DNA of 64,000 nt from Pagrus major (GCF_040436345.1 NC_133227.1:23992671-24056670); one strand, 5' to 3'; positions 16,301-29,639 are shown, counted from the stretch's first letter. Numbers and translations: made by a program. The notes: a model not told the origin generated them from the letters alone.

Positions 16301-17608
16301 ACACAGCGGCTGGTGTGTGGTTACCATACAGACTGGGCCTCAACGTTTCTCAGCTGCCTCTCCAGAGAGAGAACGCTGCTCCATTCATGGACTGGACAGC
16401 CAGAAGACCAGCAGTAACCTAAGCATCAACACTCCTTTTCTCTGTCCCAGACCCGAGATCACCTCAGACTTGTCTCCTCTTTCTGCCCGGGCATCCTGAC
16501 TAAGCAGCAGCCATGTGCTCTGCATTATCCTCAACACAGTGCATTTGTGATTCGAGCTCGGGGGTTATCCCAGGATATATCACTGCTATCAAGAGTCATG
16601 CGGAAAGAGAGTGATCTGAGCGGCAAGAAGCAGGGAGAGATTGGTGTTACTTATACAAACACAAATCTGTAAATCTACTCTGCTTAAATAAAGGTTAGAT
16701 ACAATGAATCCTCTTTGAGCCTGTCATGATCATGAAAATGTTAATAAAATGTAAACCATTCATCCTTTTTGTGCCCTCATAATAGTTCCTTGTACATGTA
16801 GACAGTTCACAAAGCCTGCTAACGCACAAATGTAAAGTTCTTGTAGGTTTTCTTTCAGCTTGGCTGGATGATTAAGGTTCATCGTTTGCCACTGTGTTGG
16901 CTTTTAAGGAGCAACCTGGTTTGGAATGATTTTCACCCAAACTGTAAACTCCCAGGCATGAAAAGTTGTTCACAGATTAGCAGAAAGTGAACAAGAAAAA
17001 CATCGAAGAGCTGCAGATTCTCACCAGCCGAGGCATTTGACATCACAATGAACAGTATAACTACAAAACTTATGCACAGCAGCTGGTATTTTTATAAACT
17101 AAAAATCATAAATCATTAATGCTTCTGTGTCACATAATTTCGACATCGTTTCTACTAAAAATAAATACTAAAATGGCATGTCAGGCGAGTAAGGGGAAGT
17201 TTTGTATGCTAAAATCTCAGATCTAATCAGACACTCCAATTATAACATGGTTTTTAGTTTTTAAATCAATGTGCAATTTGTGCATTCAATGGGTAAATGT
17301 GGCAGCTCTTTTTCACCCAGTCTGGATTTGCATAACATTTTTCATAAATGAGATGTAAACTGCAGTCTAAAGCACAGCAATGTGCCACTCATGATACAAT
17401 CTTTGTGAATGTGGAACTCCTATGTGCAAACACACTACTGAATAAATTTGTTCAATATGGTGGACAGCAAACATCTTTACATTCATGGCTGAAAAATTTC
17501 ACCTTTTAATATAGTCTACGAAAGGCTCAAGTCAAAGCTTAGTATCCAGTCAGTGTTCATTATCTAAAGTTCCTGTCACATTCATCCGTAGTCAGAGAGC
17601 ATCCCAGC
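13337..17608 (-). other. tbcel: Probable long 3'UTR and downstream DNA of tbcel
   Basis: The region directly follows the tbcel stop codon (17609) on the minus strand. No other gene is seen until tecta. Candidate AATAAA signals on the minus strand lie at 15757-15752 and 13878-13873, giving possible 3'UTRs of about 1.9 or 3.7 kb; I cannot tell which is used. A stretch at 16150-16640 is less AT-rich and looks unique. An (AAT)n run lies at 14861-14880. Confidence 0.3.
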
Positions 17609-20600
17609 TCAGAGATCGGATGAGCTGCAGCGGCTCTTCACTTTGAGCACCACCAGAATCTCATCCCCATCTCGGATGCCGTAGGAATGGAGCGCCCTCG
17701 AGCCGCACTTCAGCTCCTCTGGTCCCAAGACCGAACACATCTCCCGGTCAATGTAGAAGAGCCGGATCCCGTTGGTGGGCAGCTGCAGCAGAGCTTTAAG
17801 CTGTTTCTTCAGGTCGCCCACCGTCTGCTCCAGGCGGAGGCTGACAGGCTCCACCTTCTCGCCCCAGCGAACGTCCACCATGGTGCTGCGTGGGCTCAGG
17901 TCCACCTCTGCAAGTGGGGCCAGGTGACCGTACTTGGATACAAGGATGTGGTACCTGAGAGAAAGCACAGAGTTTCTGTGGGTAATCTGTGTTGTAGTTC
18001 AGCTAACAAATGTATCACAAGATGCTCTCTTAAGTGTGTTGGTAGCTTTTAAAAATGACTAATGTGGGTGTCAGTCAAACTGAACATTTTACGGACCAAT
18101 ATGCTAAAGTTTTACAAAGAAAAGTACACCGTCTATAGTAATACTGAATTACTGCCATCAGCAGGAAAGATATTCTTCTTACATATTTAATGTAAATAAT
18201 GTAAATAGCATGTTTTAACATTTCCCTTAAAAACATTTTAAATTAAACTACATGAATTGCAACAGTTCACGCCTCGGGAGTGTCAGTAAATAGACGTACC
18301 CTGCTGTTTTTCATAAATAAATAACATTAGTGTTTGTCAGCCTTAATATCTTATCAGGCTCTGAATGTAGCAGTTATTGGCTGACTCCACTTCAGTGGGG
18401 TAGCAAGGTCAGGCAAGGTTCAACAATAAATACTTCCAGCATGCAACACCCCATAAATAACTGACACAATGTCTTTGTGTATGGGTTTAACAACTGAGAT
18501 ACGACATGTTAATAAGTGAGCTTTACAGGTGTATTTCTGAACTCTGAGGACAGCCTGGTTAGCAATTCCTCCTTGCTTTCAGTCGTTATGTTTTAGGTAG
18601 GTTACGCTTATCATTTTGTGACTCCAACCATGTACTTAACTAGCAGACTAATTCTGAGAAGTAAAGCACATACGGAATTCAAATAATGTTGACCAGATCC
18701 TTTAATGAATTTAATACATTTTGGCAAAATAAAATTGACTTGGAGTGAATGAACTAACTATGTGAATGTTTCAAAAAAGTACAGATTCTACCTAAGGAGG
18801 ATGGTGCTGTGTGTCTTTTAATGAATTATTTAGTCACTTTTCTTGTTTAATCAGCTGCTTTTGTAATACTGAGGGTGTTGAGATCCAAAAAGGCCTCTGT
18901 CTGGACTCACTCAACCCAATGACGTGTAGGCCTGTGGCGTTGAGGGAAAGAACAACATGTTTTTTCAAAGGAAAGGAAACCTCAATGTCTCCAAAAAAAA
19001 TTTCCATCAGCCATTATTACACCCTATCTTTTTGGATGTGCCAACTTCTCCACTTCAGCCACAACGGTTTTGTGCTACATTTCAGATTTTTCCTTATATT
19101 TGTGGTTTAGTTTCCACTCAGGTTTCAAACTAAAAATGATCATAAAAACAGGTAAGGTGTGGGTGTTTCAGAGGCAGAGAAACACCGGGTTCTCTGCCTC
19201 CTGCTTGCCGTGAGAAAGCTCTCAGACACCTCAGGGGAATGCGTGTTCGAGATAAGGACCCAGGAACGATTAAATAAAATCCAGGAGAAAAGGCCTGTGC
19301 TTTCAAAGCTACTGTAACAGCTGGGCCAATCAAAGCAATTTCCCTTCCCTCCCCAAAACGACCCCACAAAGCCAATCCCCTGGCCTGGGTTTTCTGGCCA
19401 AAACTTGTGGTCCACCCTGGGAATTCTCCTCTATGGCCACTGTGCACAAAGTGCCATTCTAAGAGAAGCCATTTAGCTAAAAGGCTTCATTTAAGGTGGT
19501 AAGCATGGTATAATGGGGCAAATAATGCTGCAGGTGATAACAAGTCAGCATTCCAATTGTCTTTTCCAGCATTCTTTCGATAATGGACAGTTAATTAGCT
19601 GCAGTAATAACAGCTTTTGGAGCTAATGCAGAAAGTATCTAGCCCAGATCTGAGCTGACTTCTTTTTTGGTATTTCCCTCATTTCTACTAGTTGAAAGAG
19701 GATCTGTTCAAAAAGTTAAATTGTTGATTTCCCCTTTTACCTCCAACACTGGCCCTCAATATCCACTGTTCCAGGTCCAGTCCCCATTCAGTCCCTCTCT
19801 ACTTATTCTACTGGATACTCTGACTCTCAGATTTCTTTTTCAACCCACTTTCCTTGCAACTAATCCTTCCTGTCCGGCCGACACATTTCTGTCTTTATAT
19901 TTCTGTGTCCTAGCTCCACAACCCCTAAACCCTTTCCCAGATTACCCACAATTCTCTGTACATCTTTTGTTTCAGAATTTATGGCGGTATATCAGCCTCT
20001 ATCAGTCTAATTTATGGTGTGAGCTGCGTTTATAGTTACTCAAAGCCAGGCCGTGTCAAATGTGTTCACCTGAGAGGCTGTGACCCTCTCTGCAGCGCTC
20101 TGATCTGTCGGGGTAGCGAGGCCACAGCCCCGTCCGACAGGAAAGGGGATAGTGGTGTGTTCACTGCTTACTGAGCGTGTCCGACACCCCCATAACACCA
20201 CATGCAGTCATGGTGATCCCTAACCTCAGACCTACACTGAGAACCTGGCTCCAAACCAAGACCACAACGACAATGTTTGGAAACTACCTGTGGTGGTATT
20301 ATACCTCACTGTAGTACTTTTGTGTATCTGTTGTCATCATCTCTTTGTGATACTTTTTTTCTCTCTCTGTGGTACTTTTGAGTCTCTGTTGTTGCTTTGT
20401 GTACATTTGTGGTACTCTGGTGTCTGTGATGGTTTTGTGTCTTTAAGAGGTATTTTTGTGTCTCTGTTGGGTACTTTTGTGTCTTTGTAGTCATTTTGTG
20501 TCTAGTTGTGGTGACTTCTGTGGGTTTTTTTTGTCTTTTTGTGTCTCTTTGTGTCACAGCTATCATTTTGTGTCTCTTCGAGGTACCTTTGCGTCTCTTT

Positions 20601-23600
20601 AGCTGTTTTGTGTCCCTCCAGTCGGGCCAGTTCACTAGTCTATCCATGTGTAAAATGTGTGAAGGTCTTTGATTGGTTGTGGCGAGGTATGATGGACATG
20701 ACATGGTTTAAAATATGGACAGCATACTAAATACGTCTTGGATCGTTTCATGCAAAACAACACTTTTTTCTTTGCCATAATCAGTAAGACAATTCATAGC
20801 CAGGAGGGCTATTCCGGCTCCAGTGACATCAGAAAACAAATCAATCTCTCAACTTAAGGGTTGGGGTTGACAGAGTAGGTGTATATATAAGAAAAAAAAA
20901 AAATCAACCTGCTACCTTGTGTATCACTTTTCCAATCAGAGAATTCCCGGCACAAAGGACTCATTGAGCAGGGAGAGACTGGTGGCATTGTCTCCCAAAG
21001 GTTAGTTTCCCCCAGTCAGGGACTACACCTTCCTTCAGAAATCTCTCTCCAACATTCTGCTCAGGTTAAGTGGAATGCAGTCGGTGAAGAGCGTGGGCAA
21101 TTATTTGACTGCTGTCCAGCCACCGAGTAGGGCTTTCCAAGTTATTATATCACATACTGTAGATGTATGGAGGACAAAGAGTGGGCTGTTACAATCGTTA
21201 CAACTTCACAGGTGTTCCCAGAGGTACGAGTCAATCACGTGGCAGCAAGTGTCGGCACTTGCTGCTACGTGTTCAGACTTGATATGAGTTATCGAAGACG
21301 GACAGCAATATATATGAATTTGAGATGCAAATCTAAATCTCTCCCTCAAATCCTGTGATATGATCAGCTTACAACAACGATACTGGTTCATGATCTTTAC
21401 TCTCTATCAGTAAAAACAACCGAAGCCCACTAATGCCACAGACAATGGCATTAACAAGGTAGATGCAAATTTAAGAATAAAGAGTTTATTTCTAGTTCTG
21501 CTGAATAAATCCAAAATAAATATCAAATTGTAAATAATCACACTTTACAACTCAAGACTCACCTTTCTAGTCTTGCTTTTAAGTGGGCTTTAGTCTTTTA
21601 TTGAATCTTACAGCAAGCTTATCTTCATTTAATTTATTTTTCCCTCCTTTATTGTATTTTAATATTTTGTTTGCCACCTTTTAATTTGTTTGTTACATGT
21701 CTGTTTATATACATATACAGTATGTACTTGATACAAACTTTGCATACATTCATTGTATGTATGGGATAGAGCTGCAACAATTTGTTGATTAATTGATTAG
21801 AACAAGAGAAAAAAAGAAACCGAACGAAAGAAAGAAAATTGATCGCAATTTCTTTTTCCGAGAAAAAATATCTCATTTGCTGGTTTCAGCTTCTTCATTG
21901 TGAGGATTTGCTGCTTTTCTTTGTCATTAATGCTTGTAAGGTGCATGAAATGTGCTATACAAGTTTAGTTTGTGAGATATGTTGTGGGGTATATTTACAA
22001 ATGAATACATGGGCCACCCTGACCTACTGCTTCACTTGAAAAATGGTAGTCTAAAAGTCAATTCACTCAAATAAAAAATAAAAAACCACACTCCCAGTGG
22101 CCTCTTTATTAGCTTTACTTAGTTAAAATCAATGTAAATACAACAGTCTCTAATGAAGGTTTTAATGTTCAGATTTGTTGTAAATGTTTTAGGGAGGTGT
22201 TGATTAAATTTTAGGGTTGTTTGTTGTGCTCTTGAATGTCTATTTCTAATATTTATTCTTATTTGAATTCATTGTCTTTAGTGCCACACAGTTGAAGTAT
22301 GTACAGTACAACTCACTGGTGGTGGACCTGTAAACACTGTGGACACAATTTTACTTTCAACACCCCAATACATGTGACGGAAAAGAGTGTTTTTTAAGTT
22401 TTTGAAACTGGTTTAAATTCAGAAGTTGCTCTTTATAAGCAACCCTTGGCGGTCGGTGCAGGTCGACAATAAACAACTAACGTCCAAGTGTGTACAACGC
22501 ATGAAAACAAGCTGTACGAGACTGAAGTGATAAACGTGTGTGAGTGTACAATACATGCACACTGTGTGTCTGAGTACCTCTGAGGAAGCTCCTGTTCTGG
22601 GCAGTCCTGGTAGTACCTAATGAAAAACCTCTCAGCATCCTCCCTCTCTCCATGAGACACTGCCCCCCCATTCAACACCACTACAGACGGCAACCTGCAT
22701 GGAGGGGGTGAGGATCAAGATTAATAAGCTGACATGCTTTTAAATTACAAAAAGGATCTGCTGTGTATAGGTTCTGACTCACTGTGCTAAAAGGAGGCTC
22801 CGTCTCTCGTGGGTGGTGTAGGGCTGCAGTAAAGGAATCCCCTTTGCTTTGACGTCCTCCAGCTTCGGAAGGAAATTCAGCCTCTCAATGTCCTCCCATT
22901 TACTGAGCCCTGAGTACGACAGCATAACACAGTGGTTATTAGTTTACACCATGCACTGAATGTAGGACATGACTGGTTGAAAACAGTCTTCATTATCTGT
23001 TTCAGACCTGAGTTGTTGAGGTTGATGCTGCGCAGGTTGGGGAAGAGAAGCTGCAGCGTTTCCTGAGTGTCATCCACAGACTCCACACTGTTATTGGCCA
23101 GAACCAGTGTGCTCAGGCTCGGGTATATCATCCCCAGCTTCCTCACTTCTGCCCAGTGCTGCAGCTGGTTTTCTGTGATCTGCAGCAGACGCAGTGAGGG
23201 ACAGGACTTGTGGGACTCTGACACGGTGTTGTAGTCGTTCAGGCACAGGAAAAGCTCCTCCAGCCTGATGAGGAGGTGAAGTTGTTCAGTTTCAGGAATA
23301 ACAAAGTAGGTACAGCGAAACACTTTTCCTTCACTGTACTCTGATTTCGTAAACCGCACAACCACAGGCCACATTTACATGCTTTATCACTTACTCTGGT
23401 GTGTTTTGTGTGAGTGTGTGCACGCTGTCCCAGCTTATGTGTGTGTTAATAAGGACCAGTCGTCGGAGCCCGGAGAAAACGTCAGCCATGCTGGGCTCCA
23501 GCTTCACGCTGCTCAGAGGGTTCATGCTCAGATTGAGGAAGTCCAGGTGGGGGACATTGGACACAATGGTACAGATCTGGCAACCCGCAAACATTTAAAG

Positions 23601-25183
23601 AACAAAACAAACAAAAGAAATATAACATCAGTTGATTTTATTAATGCTCTTTAAAAGCTAACACATTTGGGTGATAGTTACTGTACTTTTTACGCCACAA
23701 TATTAATTTGAAAGCTTTAGTTACTAGCTACTCTTTAGAATAATTTTATAAATACAAAATATGATCTGAAAAACTAAGGAATTATAATGTAGAAAGACAC
23801 AATATTTTTGATATTGGTGCTACACAACCAGAGAAAACAGAAGAAAATGGGCATTGGGCAATATATACCTACAACAACCAGAATGCACTGCACTCCACTG
23901 GACCGGTACGCACTCCTACTGATGGATGACATATGGGCGGTGCTTGGTTTTTGCAATACAGGAACCATATAGCACCACTTCCAGTTCAAGATCTTTCTCT
24001 ATTACAGTTAAAAAGTATGCTAAAATATGTTTCTGAAAACATTTCAGTTGAGAAATAGGCAGTGTAGTAACAGAATCTTAGTTTATCAGCACTGCCTGGT
24101 TTAGATGGTTTGATCACAGTTTGGTGAGACGCCCCTCACTTGATCCAGGAGAGAGGGAGGGGGACAACTTTTTCTCAAATCAACTATACTTATACTTTAA
24201 CATTGTCGGTAGTATATGCAAATGAACAATGTACCGATACCAAGCTGGTTGAAAATCAGCAAAGTTCCCATTTCAGTAAAAGATCTGCATATGTCTTCCT
24301 CCACATTCTGCAGAAAAACCACAAGTGTAACTGATAACATTGTATGATTTATTAACTCTTTTTACAAGTGGCCCAAAGACTCTGAAACTCAGAGTTCACA
24401 CGTGAACTTAACGACTCCCACACAGGGTTTAAAGCCTGCAACTCTCCCCTCAACAAGTCCAGTTGCCTACGATACAGCGCTTAGTATAGGCCTTTACACT
24501 TTAGCTGTAAAAATTAATGTAACAACACAATGGGGCCTCTGACAGCTTTAGAGAAAACACACGAGGACTGCAAGAACTGTGGTTGGTCAACAGCAGAGGT
24601 AGCTGGTAGTGAAGTCAATATGAAGCAAGTTGAAAAAAATGCTCAATTATCTTCTTTTTCAATAACACACAACATCTCCACTGAAAACTGTGCTCAATGG
24701 GTTTGGGATATATTACTGTCAGTAAACCAAGTCTGACTCAAGGTGACTCACCTCGCCCCAGTCATTAAATTGATTGTGGGACAGGTCCAGCTCCACCACA
24801 TGGGCACAGAAAGCTGCAATGTCTGAGCGGTCACCAGCTTTAGTGATTCCACAGTTATTCAGAACCAGTGCGCTGGGCAAGAACAGGCGATCTGCAGACA
24901 GAGTTAGGTAAGTAAACTTACACTTTGATCTTCTGTGAGTTTGGCATGAGCATTTAATGAAGCTGGGCTGAACTTCTCACAAGTGATGTCGATGCTCACT
25001 TAGAATAATCAATATAAAAGGTGATCACGACTTCCTGCATTATCTATTACCTTTGATGGGGGATCCTGGCGGGCTAGACAGAACCATTACTCCTTGGCCG
25101 TAGGGGAAGTTCTCTGGGTTGTATTTCTCACCGAGGACTTGGACGAAGGTGCGTGCCTCCTCTTCGTCGGACGAGGACTCCAT
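17609..25183 (-). CDS. tbcel: Tubulin-specific chaperone cofactor E-like protein, seven coding exons
   Basis: TBCEL relates to tubulin cofactor E but lacks its CAP-Gly domain; it destabilises tubulin heterodimers and so affects microtubules in the cytosol. Coding exons on the minus strand join in phase: 25183-25051, 24891-24752, 23576-23395, 23264-23008, 22909-22783, 22694-22578, 17954-17609. The product is 433 residues (mammalian protein about 424). The N-terminus is acidic and serine-rich, followed by a [16 protein letters not shown] motif. Leucine-rich repeats follow ([32 protein letters not shown]-like [17 protein letters not shown]), with the LRR cap ending in [10 protein letters not shown]-terminal ubiquitin-like domain fills the last exon ([27 protein letters not shown]). 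The start is the ATG just inside the exon with acceptor at 25195-25194. The last intron is 4.6 kb. The gene lies upstream of and in line with tecta, as in mammals. Confidence 0.96.
17955..20284. other. Last tbcel intron, first half; no gene seen
   Basis: AT-rich intronic DNA. No exon or repeat end was recognised apart from the small hairpin listed separately. A pyrimidine-rich stretch with 'cccttccctcccc' is at about 19344-19356. Confidence 0.5.
19171..19200. repeat. Short perfect hairpin in tbcel intron
   Basis: GAGGCAGAGAA (19171-19181) is followed after 8 bases by its exact reverse complement TTCTCTGCCTC (19190-19200). The stem is 11 bp with a GC-containing loop. It may be structural or fortuitous. 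Confidence 0.6.
20285..20625. repeat. Degenerate minisatellite with 'ttttgtgtctctttg' units
   Basis: About 340 bp of imperfect tandem copies of a roughly 20-25 bp unit built from 'ggtacttttgtgtctctg'-like words (clearest at 20400-20620). The 132-residue antisense frame across it (20704-20306), rich in Thr, Lys and Gln, follows from the repeat and is not a gene. It lies in the last tbcel intron. Confidence 0.75.
21236..21271. repeat. 16-bp hairpin with 4-base loop in tbcel intron
   Basis: CACGTGGCAGCAAGTG (21236-21251) pairs with CACTTGCTGCTACGTG (21256-21271). All 16 positions pair if one G-T is counted as a wobble, and the loop is TCGG. It is too short to be a typical pre-miRNA. Confidence 0.7.
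21766..21965. repeat. Teleost repeat with 'gctgcaac...gattaattgatta' head, copy 1
   Basis: 'gagctgcaacaatttgttga' and 'ttaattgattag' are followed by 'gaggatttgctgcttttctt'. The same order (a region of ATTAATCG-like words, then 'ttggttatcaaataatggca' and 'gatttactgctgttcttt') appears at 34855-35000, with related fragments at 28030-28080 and 54460-54580. Widespread fish repeat, from memory. Confidence 0.6.
22125..22245. repeat. Direct repeat pair, copy A
   Basis: 'ctaatgaaggttttaatgtt' and the following about 90 bases align almost base for base with 27715-27810 in the same orientation. Both copies lie in tbcel introns. Confidence 0.7.
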
Positions 25184-26160
25184 GGTTCCAGCCCTGAGCA
25201 GATATCCGAGGAAGAGACAAAGAAAAAGAGGGTGCAAACAACACATTCAGTTTTTGATTTGACTGACTGTGGAGTCACAGCAACAGGTTCTGGATCAGTT
25301 TAGTATCGCTCTGTTTCACTGGATAAGGAAAGAAAAATAAGGCTGCATGACGTATTTTGTACGGTATATTGTTGTTATTGTCGACAAATCCCATAAAAAG
25401 ACCCAAAACCGACATTGCAAGTTCCTTCCCTGTCTGTGGGACATCAAACCCATATGTTCCTATCGAATATGTCTTTAAAAACTAGTCACAAATGCATGGC
25501 TTGATTTTTGAGGCTTGGTAATTTTACAACAGCTGTGCACTTCAGTTTAGCAAGAAACTGGAAACACTTTGTTTGTTAGGGACTATTTTTAGCTGCCGAT
25601 TTAACGCCTTAGTGATTATTTAAGGCATCAGGAACAACATGAGATCAAATTATGAATCAACTACAGTGTGTGTGTTCACGGTAATGAAGGAAATGTTAGC
25701 CAGTACAACAGTATGGTCCACTGGTGCACTTTTAATTAGTTTTAAACATTTAAACATGTTTAGGATCCATCGATTGCTGGTTTTGGTCTTTTCAGCTTAC
25801 ATCACCAGCTCATTAGTTAGTATGAAACGGCTTTAATGGTATTTATGGCATCACGTCAAAGTGAGAAATTCGTAGCCACAAGCTATAGATTTTAAAAGAA
25901 CATTCAAGGAACTTTAACAATCGGAGAGCAAATAAGAGTAACAAGTAAACCAAATGTGTCCATTGTAGCAGTGTGAAGATTTTTAAGGATCTATTTAACC
26001 AGCTTATATCAGTGACACATCCAGAAAAACACCAGGGGCTTTTTGCAGTTTTAGGATGTAAAAAGAGGCATCTATCTTTCCTTTGTTTGAATATTTTGTG
26101 CTTTCTCCCTCAGGACATGTTCAGTCTCTCTGCCTGTCAGCCTTCTGTGGTAAAGGGTCT

Positions 26161-26182
26161 CACACACACACACACACACACA
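26161..26182. repeat. (CA)n microsatellite
   Basis: Eleven uninterrupted CA units, followed by imperfect 'aaaacacacatacac'. It lies in the 5' intron of tbcel. Confidence 0.95.
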
Positions 26183-26889
26183 AAAACACACATACACGCC
26201 CTGATAGTGGCTGCTCGTGTTCCTGCGAAAAATGACTTCAGCACTTTTGGAGATATTCTTCAAGGACACCATAAACAAACCAAAATATAGACATTTATAA
26301 AACTGCACTTGGTGTCAATTAAGTTTTTCTATGAACTGATATCTATAGTGGAACACGTTTGGACCTACACATTTGTAGTTTAAAGGCCCAAACATGAAAA
26401 AAACAAAAAACAAAACATGACCTTGTGTCCTGAAATGAGACTGATTATTACTGCTACTAATACTGATTAGAAGATGAAGAAGCAGTAGTAATTGTAAGGA
26501 AAGATCTTAGAAATATTAGTAATGATAGTTGTAAAAATGTAAGTATTGTTTGTTTAATAGCTGGTGAAATTAGCTTTTTTGCTAACCCCAAAGCATTTAA
26601 GATAATGCTGTGTTTAATGACAGTGTTTATTAATCTGCACCGTCACTTTTAATCAAACTAATAAAGACACAGGAATTAAGTAGTAACAGCAGTAGTAGTT
26701 AAAGCAGGAGCAACAAGATTTAGATTTACTTCTTCTATGTGTGTTTAACAGGGACAACCAAGGTTGTCATAACATTGTTGCACAGGAAAAAGGGCAACTG
26801 ATCAATACTGTGTATAAAGGGCATCATGTTAAAACAGCTACATAAAACATCTAAAAAAGGTCCTTTCTCACAATGTTAAAGAAAGAGAG

Positions 26890-27058
26890 AAAAAATATCC
26901 TGCTATATCTGGATCTACACCAAAACTGATTGAGGTCTATTCTGGGCCGAGACGCATCCTCCATCCAAGTTTAGTGGAAATCCGTTCGGTACTTTTTGCA
27001 TAATGTTGCTGACAAACCAACACCAAGACATAACCCCCTTGGCGGACGTAATAAACAG
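26890..27058 (+). repeat. Teleost repeat end with 'gtggaaatccgttcggtact'
   Basis: The chain 'ctattctgggccgagac', 'catccaagtttagtggaaat', 'ccgttcggtactttttg', 'gctgacaaac', then 'ccttggcggacgtaat' is, from memory, the 3' end of a common fish interspersed repeat. It is truncated on the left. Confidence 0.65.
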
Positions 27059-27384
27059 ATATTAAACTGATTCAGTGTCTATATATTGTACGTACAGTAA
27101 GTTTTCCTTGTTCTTGTCGCTCATGTTTGCCGATTTGTCTTCTGCGTTTTTTTGTGTGCACGTGTTCGATAAAAAAGGTCTAAAAATAACCCATCGACAC
27201 CACAGAATAACCTACTGAAGACACAAGTAGAAGTGTGAGAGGCAAAGGTGACGAGACTGACTGACAAGAGCAGGTGCACCGTCCACACCAATGCTCTTCT
27301 TCTACTGAAGCTGGACCACCTGTTCTCACTGACAGTCATTTTGTGGAGCACTGAAACAATTAGTTGACTCACCGATTACACGTT

Positions 27385-27830
27385 TAAAGCTGCTGTAAGC
27401 GATATTTCGATTAAAATAAGTATTAAACAGCTCTATATTCCCACAGTAATCACTGTTATAGAGTGTTTGGTCAGTAACCCACGTCTCTCCTCCTACTGGT
27501 CATCCAGTTAAAGAAAAAAGACATTTTCTCCTGCCCACTTTATCCAATCAGGACGGAGAACTTTATGAAGAGGCTCAGGCAACACCTTCTGTTTGCTGCC
27601 ATGTCTGGCGATTACCGCTACAGGAAGGAGGGGATTGCTAACTGCAAAACCGACAGGAAGTTACCTAAAACAACATTGACAGCATCTTTAAGTTGTATGT
27701 ATATGTAAATAAAACAGTCCTTAATGAAGGTTCTAATGTTCAGATGTGTTGGAAATGTTGAAGGGAAGTGTTGATTCAACTTGAGGGTTATTTTGGAGGA
27801 TGTTGACTGTGGTGCTGTTGAACTGCTCAC
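27385..27830. repeat. Repeat-derived block including direct repeat copy B
   Basis: 27700-27830 duplicates 22125-22245 ('aatgaaggttctaatgttca' and on). The sequence before it (from 'agctgctgtaagcgatattt') looks like part of the same or an adjoining interspersed element, from memory. It lies in the tbcel 5' intron. Confidence 0.55.
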
Positions 27831-28019
27831 GAGTTATTCTGCCATGTATTTATCTCTTTTAGTAAATGGATTTTATTTATATAGTCTTTTAGTCTAACAT
27901 CTTTGATATAAAAAGTCATTTAATAGGTCACAATTATTTAAAGTCCAGGTATTTTGTGTGTATTTCCGTTTTAAGGAAGCTAGCTAAAATGACAACTGTT
28001 ACAGCAGCTTTAACAGAAA

Positions 28020-28085
28020 AACAATTGGAAACAATATTGATAATTGATCTTTTAAGCAAAAATGCCAAAATGTAATTTTTCCAGT
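28020..28085. repeat. Fragment of the 'gattaatcg' repeat family
   Basis: 'ttgataattgatcttttaag' followed by 'caaaaatgccaaaatgt' matches the middle of the family seen at 21766 and 34855. Confidence 0.4.
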
Positions 28086-29639
28086 GGATTTGCTTCTTTT
28101 CTTTGAGATTTGTTCCGTTTGTTCGATAAAAGAAGTAATTTCAAGACTTCTCTTTGGGCTATAGGCTGTCGTTTTTTCTGTGTTTTCCTCCTCCAATCTG
28201 TAATTGATGGATTAACTGATATCAAATAGACAGTAGCAACACCAACTTTGTATTTGACACACAGAGATGGAGAAAACCAGACTACAGTTTCTGTGTTTAA
28301 CTATTCCATTAAGTAATGGTTCATTAAAACACAGGACTATGATTACTCTGACTTGGCCAATAAATAATTTAAATACAGAAATCATCCTGTCAACTCTGGC
28401 AACAAGCTGTTTATGGTTGGTTGCCAACCTGGCAACCATCTCTGGAAACTTACTGCAGCGGAAATTGCAGCATCAGTGGAGGACTTAGCAATAAAAGCAG
28501 TAGAAAAAAAGGTTATAGTAATTTAGCAACAGTATCATTATACTAATAGGTAGTAGTAGGAGCAGTAGATCAGTGTTGAAGTACAATCACCTAAATGTTG
28601 CATTAGCCAATTAGTTCACTAAGGCGATTTTGATATTTGTATTGTTATGATTTTGTGATGACATCATCCATATCAGAACATACAGCTGTACAGTCTTGTC
28701 CTTGTGTGTCCCCACACAGCACCCAGGTGCCCAGAACTCACTGTCCCTCTCCAGCCCTGATCAGCCCTATCAGTTTCAGACAAACTGGGTCTGATCATCT
28801 TAAACTGTTTGCAAAATGACCGAGTGTTTCGTCCGGACCCTGTCTGATGTTTCTGTCATAGATATTCTCTTGTTTCAAAGATCTCCCGATTCGACCTCTG
28901 ATGTAGCAGAGACCAAAGGAAAGCCAGTTTTCAACAACACATCAGACAAGCATCTATAAAAAGAACTGAAGAAGTTTGGGAACCAGAGAAAACTCATTTA
29001 CATGCATGCACATATGAAATGTCTGTCCTTGTGGTATAAGAACACAGACACAGGAAGACAGCCTTTATATGAAAGGGAAGAAACTTGCATTATAAGGCTG
29101 ACAAAAGGAAGGTAGAGTGACAGATGGGTAGCTGGCAGGGCCTAGAAAACCACTGACAATATAGCTGGAGTGCAGTCCAGCACAATGCACAGACAAAAAC
29201 CTGGAGTCTTTCTAAAAGGGCCTGGTGAACAGATGCCAGAGGAGGGCAAGAGAGAAAAGCATCCATTTAAAACCTGTCCATGTAATGTTGCCTTTCTCAG
29301 GTCATCACACATTCCCTGTGTATTTTTCAACAAAATGATTCTTTGAAAAGCTTCTCCTTCACATTTTCTTCAATTCGGCACACGGAAAAAAGCAGAAAGT
29401 TATTTCCCCTAATAAAAGTTTTAAGACTACTCCCCACTGCCCTCCGCGGTGAAGATTAGCCCCACGTTAACTGGTTTAAAGACTTAAGAGTTTTACAGAA
29501 AGTACCGAGTAGCATTAATTGATATATTTATGCCGAATTAAATGGCGACTCACAGCGATTCATTAAAATGGCAGAAGGGTGACTACAGCTGTTATGTACG
29601 CTTTCAAATAACCAAAGCAACTTTAAACTTCAAGGTTTT

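Noticed and set aside
20306..20704. 132-residue repetitive protein
   Set aside because: Product of a degenerate minisatellite; no splice or promoter context.
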